A stretch of DNA of 64,000 nucleotides from Rhodeus uyekii (Eukaryota > Chordata > Actinopteri > Cypriniformes > Acheilognathidae), in contig JAWRVZ010000215.1 of assembly GCA_037043235.1 (NCBI GenBank), positions 635,001 through 699,000 of the forward strand, written 5' to 3'. Positions 11,564 through 23,100 of this stretch are shown here, piece by piece (position 1 is the first letter of the stretch; every line of letters starts with the position of its first letter). The notes below the pieces were generated by a model, which saw only the letters and a program-made list of their open reading frames with translations, did not search any database and was not told where the DNA came from. Position numbers and translations under genes: made by a program.

Positions 11564-11914
11564 CATTTTAAGAGAACTACATGCTTGACTTGTTTCTGCA
11601 GTTTCACCATCAGGTGTCGCTGCAATCCTGCATTATTCACACAAACTCATGCTTTTGATCTACATTTTGATTTAATCAGTGATGGTTTTGTGTTTTCATG
11701 AGCTTCAAATTGACCGATTGTTCTTTTATATAATATATTGATATTGATATGGATCAGGCTCAAATCTGAACCATGTGTTACAGGCGTTTCATTTTACCAA
11801 ATGTTTGGTGTTTGTCCTTCATTTACGCCCATCACTGGCCAAAAGTTGTTTGTTTTTGAAAGAAGTCTCTCTTCTGCTCACCTAGGTTGGATTTATTAAA
11901 TCAAAAATCATTGC

Positions 11915-13567
11915 TATAATATTACCCTGTTTTACTGTATTTATCATCTAATAAATTCAGCTTTAATCACAGGAATAAATGACACTTTACTATATATTCA
12001 CATAGAAAACAGCTGTTTTACACTGATATAATATTACACTGTTTTACTGTATGTATCATCTAATAAATTCAGCTTTAATCACAGGAATAAATGACACTTT
12101 ACTATATATTCACATAGAAAACAGCTGTTTTACACTGATATAATATTACACTGTTTTACTGTATTTATCATCTAATAAATTCAGCTTTAATCACAGGAAT
12201 AAATGACACTTTACTATATATTCACATAGAAAACAGCTGTTTTACACTGATATAATATTACACTGTTTTACTGTATTTATCATCTAATAAATTCAGCTTT
12301 AATCACAGGAATAAATGACACTTTACTATATATTCACATAGAAAACAGCTGTTTTACACTGATATAATATTACACTGTTTTACTGTATTTATCATCTAAT
12401 AAATTCAGCTTTAATCACAGGAATAAATGACACTTTACTATATATTCACATAGAAAACAGCTGTTTTACACTGATATAATATTACACTTTTACTATATTT
12501 ATCATCTAATAAATTCAGCTTTAATCACAGGAATAAATGACACTTTACTATATATTCACATAGAAAACAGCTGTTTTACACTGATATAATATTACACTGT
12601 TTTACTGTATTTATCATCTAATAAATTCAGCTTTAATCACAGGAATAAATGACACTTTACTATATATTCACATAGAAAACAGCTGTTTTACACTGATATA
12701 ATATTACACTGTTTTACTGTATTTATCATCTAATAAATTCAGCTTTAATCACAGGAATAAATGACACTTTACTATATATTCACATAGAAAACAGCTGTTT
12801 TACACTGATATAATATTACACTGTTTTACTGTATTTATCATCTAATAAATTCAGCTTTAATCACAGGAATAAATGACACTTTACTATATATTCACATAGA
12901 AAACAGCTGTTTTACACTGATATAATATTACACTGTTTTACTGTATTCATCATCTAATAAATTCAGCTTTAATCACAGGAATAAATGACACTTTACTATA
13001 TATTCACATAGAAAACAGCTGTTTTACACTGATATAATATTACACTGTTTTACTGTATTCATCATCTAATAAATTCAGCTTTAATCACAGGAATAAATGA
13101 CACTTTACTATATATTCACATAGAAAACAGCTGTTTTACACTGATATAATATTACACTGTTTTACTGTATTTATCATCTAATAAATTCAGCTTTAATCAC
13201 AGGAATAAATGACACTTTACTATATATTCACATAGAAAACAGCTGTTTTACACTGATATAATATTACACTTTTACTATATTTATCATCTAATAAATTCAG
13301 CTTTAATCACAATAATAAATGACACTACTATATATTCACATAGAAAACAGCTGTTTTACACTGATATAATATTACACTGTTTTACTGTATTTATCATCTA
13401 ATAAATTCAGCTTTAATCACAGGAATAAATGACACTTTACTATATATTCACATAGAAAACAGCTGTTTTACACTGATATAATATTACACTGTTTTACTGT
13501 ATTCATCATCTAATAAATTCAGCTTTAATCACAGGAATAAATGACACTTTACTATTTATTCACATTC
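11915..13567 (+). repeat. 112-bp satellite array A1, about 15 copies
   Basis: Tandem 112-bp monomers (landmarks: cattcagctttaatcacagg-type core, aataaatgacactttac, aaaacagctgttttacactg). Copies are almost identical. A 2-bp-shorter variant recurs 782 bp apart (12481 and 13263), showing a seven-unit block duplication. Fills the rab35-cit gap. Confidence 0.97.
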
Positions 13568-14318
13568 ACATGCATCTGTTTATAGTGAAGGGGTGGAGCT
13601 TCAGATTCTAGAGAGACTGTGATTGGACAGAAAATCTGACGCTAAGCTGAAGTGATCATCAAAATCATTGAGTATTATTGGAGATTGTAAGTTTTGAATG
13701 TGAGTTTCGTCCTTGTTTTGGAGCACGAGCGCATAGAAAACCTTAAGAGCAACAGATTCATCCTGAAAGCTTCAATTATGATTTCATGGGGACTTTAAAA
13801 TCTCTCACATCTCGTTCATTCTGTGCCAGAAGTGTTTTTTGAGTTATTGTTCATCAGCGTCTGATCTCGTGCTCGTCATGAACCAGAAATGCTTCACAAA
13901 TATCCAGACCTCAGTTTAATATTCATGTGTTTAAACACTCAATGTGATTCATATTTCCTTTCATGAATCATGAAAACCGGTTCTAATAACCTAAATGCAC
14001 AGTACCATGATGTTATTTCGATCTCATTCATTTGCCTTTTTCTCAGCTTTTGTCGAGTTTCAACAAATCACACAGAATTGTGTTTCTCTGTGTGTGTTTG
14101 TCATAGTCAGGCCTGATGATGAGATTATGGTGTGTATTTGCGTCATGATCTCAGGGTTTCCTGACGAGCTGCTGATTTCGTCTCACATTGACGAATGTTT
14201 TCTCTCTGTAATTTCCCACGTCTCTCTCCATCCCGGCTCGGGAGGCGGTTGCCATGGTGCTCACAGGCATCGCCAGGGAAACCAGATCCTCACAAGCCAA
14301 TGAGCCTCACACAGAGAA
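13568..14318. other. intergenic, rab35 to cit
   Basis: 13570-13800 resembles a dispersed fish repeat (aaggggtggagcttcag ... catggggactttaaa). 14247-14257 is GGTTGCCATGG, an RFX X-box half site. No gene was seen. Confidence 0.4.
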
Positions 14319-14386
14319 CGTGTGTGTGTGTGTTTGAGAGAGAGAGAGAGAGTGTGTGTTTGTGTAAGTGTGTTTGAGTGTGTGTG

Positions 14387-14422
<36 letters not shown>

Positions 14423-14595
14423 TGTTTGTGTAAGTGTGTTTGTGTGTGTGTTGGTCTGAGAGTATGTGTGAGTATGTATGTGAGTGTGTGTGTGTGTGGT
14501 AGTTATAAAGTGCTTAATAAATAAAGCTTGTTGTTGTTGTGAGAGAGAGAGAGAGAGAGAGTTTGAGTGTGTGAGTGTGTGTTTGTGTGTGTACA
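14319..14595 (+). repeat. GT/GA microsatellite cluster
   Basis: Several (GT)n, (GA)n and gtgtgtttgtgtaagtgtg runs in succession. Confidence 0.9.
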
Positions 14596-14596
14596 G

Positions 14597-14730
14597 GCTT
14601 TCCTGTGTGTCTAACAGGAGAGAGCAGCGTTTGCAACATCAAGGTCATGGGTTCGATTCCCAGGGAAAGCAAGAACTGATTAGAAAGTCAATGTGTTTCT
14701 TGATTGCGATGCAAGTCGTGAATGTAAATA
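14597..14730 (+). mobile_element. tRNA-derived SINE, copy 3
   Basis: Full head with an intact B box and the aagaactgattagaaagtc body. Sits directly after the GT/GA repeats. Confidence 0.87.
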
Positions 14731-15529
14731 TACAATATTCAGCAAAGCTGCTTTAAAACAACTAAAGTGATGTGTAATGTTGTCCTTCATTGATGTCTTT
14801 ATAATATCAACATGCTTATTATTATATGCTGAATGTTTTAAGTCTATTTGTGTGAAAATCTCGTGATACTGGACACTTAATGTCAGTCACAAATGATAAA
14901 TGGGTCACATTTCCGTAATTATACTAAAACCGACTGTGTTTTGATTGATTGAATCAATTAATTATTCCCAACGGTGTGCTTTAAAGGCATTATGCTTACA
15001 GTTATATTATAATTCACATTTATGTTGTATATTCTTCATAATATGAGTTTTTAAAATGATAGGCTATTACCCAACAACAAAACTATTTGTCATTTTAAAT
15101 GACAAATAAAATTCCTTTAAAGTCGGATCCATGTTAATCAAAATGGCTTAAACCTCACTGTTTATCCTGATCATATAAATATGTTATTTCTAATACAGTA
15201 AAATAAGTTATTTACGAAATTATCCACAGATGTTATCCTGTAAATGCAGCCATTAGTAAATATATTCACGCTTTTGTGATAAATGTACCTTTTGTGAAAC
15301 TGTTTATTCTTTTATTGCCCTTTTTAAAAACATTTTAATAATTTAATAATAACGCATTAATAATACCACCTTTTATCCCACCTTTTTCATAATAATAATT
15401 ATTATATATTTTATATATATACATGTTCATGTTAATGCTTTATATCTATCTTGTACTTTTTTCTTTGTGAAGGAATACAAATAAATAAATAACCTTAAAT
15501 AAAATAAATGACTCGTGGCAGAGATTGTG
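14731..15529. other. AT-rich intergenic DNA upstream of cit
   Basis: No exon, RNA gene or transposon end was recognised. Confidence 0.5.
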
Positions 15530-15600
15530 GGCGGAGCTTAAGCGAGCGTCATGACGTCATCCGAACGCGCGAAATTTGAAAACTCAGGAAACGTTGAGCT
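15530..15600 (+). promoter_or_regulatory. cit: putative cit promoter with CRE and CDE/CHR-like element
   Basis: Within 70 bp there is a GC box (gggcggagc), a perfect CRE (TGACGTCA, 15552-15559), an E2F/CDE-like GCGCGAAA (15567-15574) and a CHR TTTGAA (15575-15580). CGCGC and TTTGAA are separated by 4 nt, the spacing of classical CDE/CHR elements of G2/M genes. Citron kinase is a mitotic gene, so the combination fits. It lies just upstream of a candidate non-coding exon with a perfect donor. Confidence 0.55.
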
Positions 15601-15672
15601 TTCAGTCAGTCGGAGAAAGATGATTGTTTAAACGACATTAATTGCTTTTATTTACTTAAATATTGTTATTTG
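15590..15672 (+). other. cit: putative non-coding exon of cit (5' UTR)
   Basis: Follows the promoter elements and ends at a strong donor (ttg|gtgagt, intron from 15673). It would splice to the acceptor at 17062, two bases before the cit ATG. It includes a tiny upstream frame ATG ATT GTT TAA (15620-15631). The start of transcription is not determined, so the left boundary is approximate. Confidence 0.45.
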
Positions 15673-15955
15673 GTGAGTATATTCCTGCTTTTCTTTCGAT
15701 CTGGGCTCAATGTCACTGTTAAAGTCGACGGTAAATAAGGGAAAGGGTCAAACTGTTGAATAATATCGATCTCGACATTATTTGTTTTTGTAAAATACTA
15801 AATATTTTGGTTATTTAATGAATATTTCTCATGTGTGACGTTAATTAAAGTAATACAAATATTCTGTTGTGCATCTCAGTTAATAAAATTCAATGAAAGC
15901 GCATAAAACTGTAAAAGATCCGCATCTGTTCTCTGAGAAATGCCTCACATTTTGT

Positions 15956-15996
15956 GTTGCAAGCGCCACTTTCCACTGTTTGAGATGCAGGAAAGC
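15956..15996 (-). mobile_element. tRNA-derived SINE fragment
   Basis: Only the reversed head remains: gttgcaagcgccact ... gatgcaggaaagcc. A (CA)n run follows at 16001-16033. Confidence 0.6.
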
Positions 15997-15997
15997 C

Positions 15998-16036
<39 letters not shown>

Positions 16037-16787
16037 GAGAAAGACTGATGTTGCTCAATTATATCGAGTGTTATAATATATAAAGCAAGATCTCATTCAA
16101 GCACTTCTTTGCAATCATATCTTGAACTTTAAGGGCATTTGAATTCATTCTTGTCATTTTTTAGATGATCCTGCATTGATTTTGACGAGAAAACAGTGAA
16201 ATCTTGCACAACTCAAGCTAAATATAACAAATAATAATTCAATAACACTTTTTATCATGAAATCTATGAATGATGACAATATTAAATATATTTCAGAAAG
16301 GTGTATTTGTCTTTTTATTATGAAATATATGAACAAGAAGCTTTTAAAACTATTTTTAACAAAGGACACTATTGATCATAAATGTCAGATGTTTCCAGTG
16401 AAGGTGTAATTATGAAATGTTTAATCTGTTATTAAATTCGGAGTTTCTTCATTGAGTGCTACAAGTAAATGAAACAACACTTGTGTTTCTCTGCTAACGA
16501 TTCTTTCACTCGTTTACGGCGCAGTATTAATTAAATAAAGCCATTTATTATCAAACTCTACATGTGCAGAAATAACTTGTAAACACACTGAAAGCATCGA
16601 TGGCAGACAAAAGCTGAGGTTAAAGGTTAAAGTGCAGGTTATTGTATCCGTAGGGCCTTTATATCATTAAGTAAATGCATTTATCAGACGCTTTTGTCAC
16701 ATCGATGTGTTTCACGCACACCGAATACAAACATGTCAACGCATCGTATTATTTACTTAACTGCTGCAGTTCTACATTAATGATGTT

Positions 16788-16936
16788 AATGTGTCTAACA
16801 GTATAGAGTGGCGCTTGCAACATCAAAGTCATGGGTTCGATTCCCAGGGAAAGCAAGAACTGATTAGAATGTCAATGTGTTTCTTGAATGCGATGCAAGT
16901 TACTTTAGATAAAAGCGTCTGATGAATGTGAATATG
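16788..16936 (+). mobile_element. tRNA-derived SINE, copy 4
   Basis: Best-preserved tail: after the B box and body it continues gcgatgcaagttacttt, then agataaaagcgtctgatg. This is the L2-like 3' tail shared by many fish SINEs. Confidence 0.88.
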
Positions 16937-17064
16937 AGACAGTAAAACATTTGTAATCACAGTCGAGCTCTTGGGATGTAATCCTGAATCCTGACGGATG
17001 GTGTGAATCCCAGTCGGAAGTGTCGGCTGTATTGATTGTTCTCTGCTCATGTTTGTCTGCAGTG

Positions 17065-17154
17065 ATGCTGAAGTTTAAGTACGGCGTTAAAGAGCCGGCG
17101 TCCGGCGGCACCTCCATCACCCGGCGCTGCGCTCAACTCCATCAGCTCCTGCAG
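17065..17154 (+). CDS. cit: cit coding exon 1
   Basis: 30 codons from ATG at 17065, two bases after the acceptor gtctgcag. MLKFKYG is the hallmark citron kinase N-terminus. The donor gtgatc is weak and the frame stays open into the adjoining minisatellite. Confidence 0.88.
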
Positions 17155-20100
17155 GTGATCCCAACATCCCACGGGAAAATATCCATCCCAACATCCCATC
17201 CCAACATCTCAGGGGAAAACATCCCAACATCCCATATCCATCCCAACATATCAGGGGAAAACATCCCATATCCATCCCAACATACCATCCCAACATCTCA
17301 GGGGAAAACATCCCAACATCCCATATCCATCCCAACATCTCAGGGGAAACCATCCCAACATTCCATATCCATCCCAACATCTCAGGGGAAAACATCCCAT
17401 ATCCATCCCAACATCCCATCCCAACATCTCAGGGGAAAACATCCCAACATCCCATATCCATCCCAACATCTCAGGGGAAAACATCCCATATCCATCCCAA
17501 CATCCCATCCCAACATCTCAGGGGAAAACATCCCAACATCCCATATCCATCCCAACATCTCAGGGGAAACCATCCCAACATTCCATATCCATCCCAACAT
17601 ATCAGGGGAAAACATCCCATATCCATCCCAACATCCCATCCCAACATCTCAGGGGAAAACATCCCAACATCCCATATCCATCCCAACATCTCAGGGGAAA
17701 ACATCCCATATCCATCCCAACATCCCATCCCAACATCTCAGGGGAAAACATCCCAACATCTCAGGGGAAAACATCCCAACATCCATCCCAACATCTCAGG
17801 GGAAAACATCCAACATCCCATCCCAACATCTCAGGGGAAAACATCCCAACATCTCAGGGGAAAACATCCAACATCCCATCCCAACATCTCAGGGGAAAAC
17901 ATCCCAACATCCCATATCCATCCCAACATCTCAGGGGAAACCATCCCAACATTCCATATCCATCCCAACATCTCAGGGGAAAACATCCCATATCCATCCC
18001 AACATCCCATCCCAACATCTCAGGGGAAAACATCCCAACATCCCATATCCATCCCAACATCTCAGGGGAAAACATCCCATATCCATCCCAACATCCCATC
18101 CCAACATCTCAGGGGAAAACATCCCAACATCTCAGGGGAAAACATCCCAACATCCATCCCAACATCTCAGGGGAAAACATCCAACATCCCATCCCAACAT
18201 CTCAGGGGAAAACATCCAACATCCCATCCCAACATCTCAGGGGAAAACATCCCATATCCATCCCTAAACAGTCCTCAATCTGAAGCCCTGAACTCTCCCT
18301 TATGAGACGTCTTGAATTTTAGATCCAAATTAAAACTAATCTAATTGAACTTTCTTTGTGGATTTGCTTGTTTGTGACCATTTGTGGGATTTACAGATTA
18401 TTTACTGTTATGATGATAGTAATTGGTAATAAAATAAATGTTAATTATTGTTTTAATGATGTGTGAGCTGATTATATTCCCACAAAGATGCAAAACATCT
18501 TATAATTACATCACACAAGCAAATACCAGTTTATTTGATATAGATTGTGTAACATTGTGTTGCATTTTAGACTCAATATTGTTTGTTTTTCCTTTACTTC
18601 GCCAAAGAAACGTTGAAAATGAATGAATGAATCCTCGTTTTTAACGATCCAATTGGTTAATAATTCAATAAAGATGGCTTGAATTAATCCTACTGTCGGT
18701 TTTAATTGAAATACCTTTTAATTAGAAGTCCTTTCATATTCAAAATTCAAGAAATAGTCTCACAGCATTAATTGTAAATTCAGTGTAAATATATTTTTTG
18801 TTTTTTGTTGATAATGATTTCGTTTGATAACGACCCTAAATTGTTATTGAACTGGAATTTATTATTCATATTTTAGTGTATAAACTGTAAAGTAAACTAC
18901 TTTCTCACAGTATTCATGTTTATTTCATCAGGTCTTAAAAAGCCTTACATTTTACTTTTAAAACAATTGCGGTTGATATAGTTTCTTGTACAATTTATAT
19001 TGTGGAAATGAATGTTATAAATGCGCAGTGTCTTTGTACAGAATACCAAAAGAAACTAAATATTTCCCAAATAATATTGGAAGTTAATTAGTAATTTTTT
19101 TCCTACACATTATATCATTGACTGCTGTTAGGTGCACTCTTTATCGTCTCATTTATTTATTTTAATATTATTTTATAAAATTTATTAATTGTAACCTTAT
19201 TTATTTATTTGTAAATAAACTTTTTGTTGTATTTTTTTTTTTGTATTATGTAATATTTTTTATATATATATATCCATGAAAAGGTTGAGAAGCTTCATTA
19301 AAAAAATAAAAGTGAAAATTAGATGTACGGTATACTTTTTTTTTAAAGTTTATTTTTTAATAAACTTTCCCACGGATAAATACTGAAGGCGTCATCTTGT
19401 CTGCAAGGACATATGCAAATGTATGCCCAATTTCTTTGCCCAAATCTCTCTTTTGGCTCATTATGGGATGGATTATTCATAGACTGATGCCAAATGTTCA
19501 GAACTTTATGCATAAAAACAATGGGTGAAAATGACTAGAAATCTTATGTATATAAATTAATTTGTATAAAAGTGGTTTAAACAATAAATTCACAATATTC
19601 TTGATGTCATACTGTTTATTATTATTACTAGTAATATATTTATTCATTGATTTGTAATAAGTAATATAATTATTATAATTATCAGTCTTATTGAACTAAT
19701 AACAGGTTTTTGACCAAAGCCAGTCACATGCTTGAGGAATGAAGGTTTATTGCGTTGTAAAGTGTGTGTGTGTGTTTCAGGGGAAGTGCGGCGTGTGGAG
19801 CTCTTCAGGAGTGAATGGCGTGAGCAGAGAAGCACTGATCGATGCTTTGCTGCTGCTTTATCAAGAGTGCGTCTCTCCGGAGCTCATGAACATCAAACAT
19901 GTCGCCAACTTCGTCAAGAAATGTGAGTCAGTGTGAAATCAGTCAAACATCGGTTCCTTGTTTTGTTAGCCTGGTGACGGAGGGGGTTTGTGCGTCCCAG
20001 ATTCTGAAGTGGTGGCTGAGGTTCGGGAGCTGCTCCCTGGGAAGAGGGACTTTGAGGTGAGGGGCATTGTGGGAAGGGGCCGCTTCTCTGAGGTGCAGGT

Positions 20101-23100
20101 GGTGAAGGAGAGAGCGACCGGAGACGTGTACGCCATGAAGATCATGGACAAAACCAGCCTGCGTTCTCAGGACAAGGTGAGTCGTGGGGAAATGTTGACC
20201 TTTGACCTTGTGAAAGCTTAAACTCTGCTCCTTTATTACTTTATTACCACATAAGTGTCTCAACTAAACAAATGCATTAATCTGATCTTCAATTCCAAAT
20301 TCAACGGAGCAACAGTTGAGCTGGGTTTTTATGTGTCAGCTAATTTCAAGATCAAAGTCTTTCCTGTCTGTCTAACAGTAGAGAGTGACGCTTGCAACAT
20401 CAAGGTCATGGGTTTGATTCTCAGGGAGAGCAAGAACTGATTAGACCTTTAAAGACGAGATATGAGGTTGTTAATTGACTTGCTTCTATTAAAAGATGTT
20501 TAACAGTGGAGTTTGTGGTGGAAAACTACATTACCCATGATGCCGTGCAGAAAACAGACTAGAAATGCTCCAAAAGATCTCATTAGCTCCGCCCACTCCC
20601 ATGATTCTCTCTACAAATCTCTACGCTCTCAAAATACAAAAGTGTGTGTGTGTGTGTGAAGAGAAAGATGCCATATGATATTATACTTTTCAATTGGCCA
20701 AGATTTCTAAAAGTGATTTCTTTGTTTTGGTCTTCAGTAATATTCAAATTTTCTGAGATACGGAATTTGGGATTTTTGTTAGTTGTCAGTTATAATCATC
20801 AAGATTAAAAGAAATAAACATTTGAAATGTATTAGTCTGTGTAATGAATTAATATAATATACAAGTTTCACTTTTTGAATGGAATTAGTGAAATAAATCA
20901 ACTTTTTGTCGATATGACCAGCACCTGTAAGTATATATTGCATATTTTGCAGTATACTTAAAATAAATAGTTTTTTTGTATAAATGTGTATATTTGTACG
21001 TAATGTATAGTTTCTTTTTCCATCGTTTTTTTAAGTCTTTCCCTCACAAAAGCCGTTATGTTCACAATCTTCTACTTTTTTCAAAGTTTATTTATTTTAT
21101 TTATTTATTTATTTTTACTTCAAATCAGTTTGGTTTGTGACTTATAACCAAATTCTGTCTATTTAAATTTTTTTTTTTTTGATAAACAGCTTGACTTGGA
21201 TATACGTCACTATATGCAAAAGAACATCTGAAATAACTATTTTTGTTTCACATTCCTGCATTCATCAGCTGCTTTTATCATCATTCAAGAAACACATTGA
21301 CATTCTAATCAGTTCTTGCTTTCCCTGGGAATCAAACCCTTGACCTTGATGTTGCAAGCGCCGCTCCCTACTGTTAGACACACAGTAGAGTCAATGACGA
21401 GCAGAGTTGGCTAGTATCGGTTGCATGTATCTCAGTCTCTCATAAAACTGAGTTCTTGCGTCGTGTAGGAGCCGTTCTTTGAGGAGCGACGCATCCTGTC
21501 CTTGAACTCCAGTCCCTGGATCCCTGAGCTTCAACACGCTTTCCAGGACCAGGACCACGTCTATCTGGTGAGCGCTCGCTTTAACCCGCAGTTTCCTAGA
21601 GGTGTTCACAAGCCACTTTAGGCTGTTGGAGTCTGTCTGTCTGGTATCATGTGATCTGACTCGACTCAAGAACGAGAACCGTTAAAATGACTATATTAGT
21701 GGGATTAATGAGGTAATGTAACCATGGTATTAAGGCAAAGTGGTGAACCCGAGCCACAGGAAGACTTTGATGCATGTAAACCTGTCGTAAGAGACTCTAA
21801 AACTGAATGAGGAGATATTTTAGCCGAACTGATCTGACACTGCTGCTCGAGCGTAAGGTTTGGTCGAGGTGAAGTGCGACATGTTTGTAGCTCAAAGATT
21901 GTGTTAAGTGCCTTTGCATTTACTGGTGCTGAAATAAATGCATGTTCCTCGTGTCTGCAACTTAAAACAGGCCTCAGATTCAGCACGTTGCGTCCTGTGG
22001 TTGTTGCTCAACGTTGCCAAATCGCCGGCATTCAGACGCTGATGGAGAAAGATGTGAACGGCGACACTGATGCTCTCAGAATCAGTCATTTGAGTCTCTC
22101 GTGTGGAAAGACGGTCTCACATTTCCTCTAAAGAGAACATTGTGTTCTCATCTCATCGCTCTTTTCAGTCGACCAGCAGAGCGAACCCTCAGCCTCCAAT
22201 CCCACAATCCTTCACTGCGTGAAGACGCTTGTGTTCGCAATTAGCCAGAGAGCCTTTGATGTTACAAACGGAGCATATCTGACTGAAACGCATCCGTGAG
22301 GAAGAGGAGATTAGCATTTCCTTGGTGACCCTTCAGGAAAGTGAGAACGCAGCTTCTGCTGTTTACGGAGAATATGCAGGTTTTAGCCTTTGTTGACAAA
22401 AACATTGAGTCGTCTGGGAAAATCTGTGACTCCTATTATAAATGAAACTTACTGGCATTATAACGGTTTACTTTTGAGGAAACGTTCTTCCCAAAATAAT
22501 CAGCCTGTCATCATTTACTCATTCACACATCATTTAATCATTTGTGTGTGTGTGTGTGTGTGTGTGTGTGATATTGCACTGGGGATCAGGGCTGTTGCGC
22601 GGGAAGGGAGGAATTGCCCCACACAGTGTTTTCGGGGATCGCTGGAGGTTTTCCAGCTTCTCATGAGGGCAAATGCAGAAAGCACAAAGTGACTAAAGAG
22701 ACGATTTTCTATTTCTGCTTCCTCCTTCGTTCCAAACGCCTCCGGGAAAAGAAGGGGGGGAAAACGAGTGATCTGTCTTTACCCGAACGATGTGCTGAAA
22801 GACCCTCACTAGCTTGTTGCTAGGATACGTGTGCTAGAATTCAGCGCTCGTGTCCCGCCGGCTTTGCTTTCCATTCATGCTCTCTGGTGTGTGTTTGCGT
22901 GGGCGTGTGTGTGTGCTTGTGCACGTGTGTGTGTTTATATGTGGCGTGTGTTCGGCCCAGAGGCGTGAGGAGCCCGTTTGGGCTTTAGTAACGGTGTGGA
23001 GGGTCGTTTCTGTCTCCATGCTGTCGAGAGACGCGTGATGACGCTGAGTGTGTGTTTGATGGACACTTAATGTTTATATGATTTCAGTGTGATCAGCAGC

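Larger units (their letters stand above)
10001..11585 (+). other. rab35: rab35 3' UTR (extent inferred)
   Basis: Starts with a (CA)n run at 10014-10052. Candidate polyadenylation signals AATAAA lie at 10654-10659 and 11558-11563, suggesting short and long 3' UTRs. The stretch 10690-10850 resembles the fish repeat made of aattgcgagaa/ttctcacaattctgag. No further coding sequence was seen. Confidence 0.5.

Noticed and set aside
11915..13567. CRISPR-like or centromeric array
   Set aside because: Units are contiguous with no unique spacers, arrays are short and dispersed, and the genome is a fish.
14597..14680. tRNA gene suggested by B box and stem-like ends
   Set aside because: Same sequence occurs ten times with a common SINE body and L2-like tail; the D arm and anticodon arm are imperfect.
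17155..18267. Long repeated-peptide frame continuing from cit exon 1, and reverse-strand frames rich in Gly/Met/Trp
   Set aside because: Minisatellite translation. The next true exon joins in phase from 17154 to 19781, matching citron.
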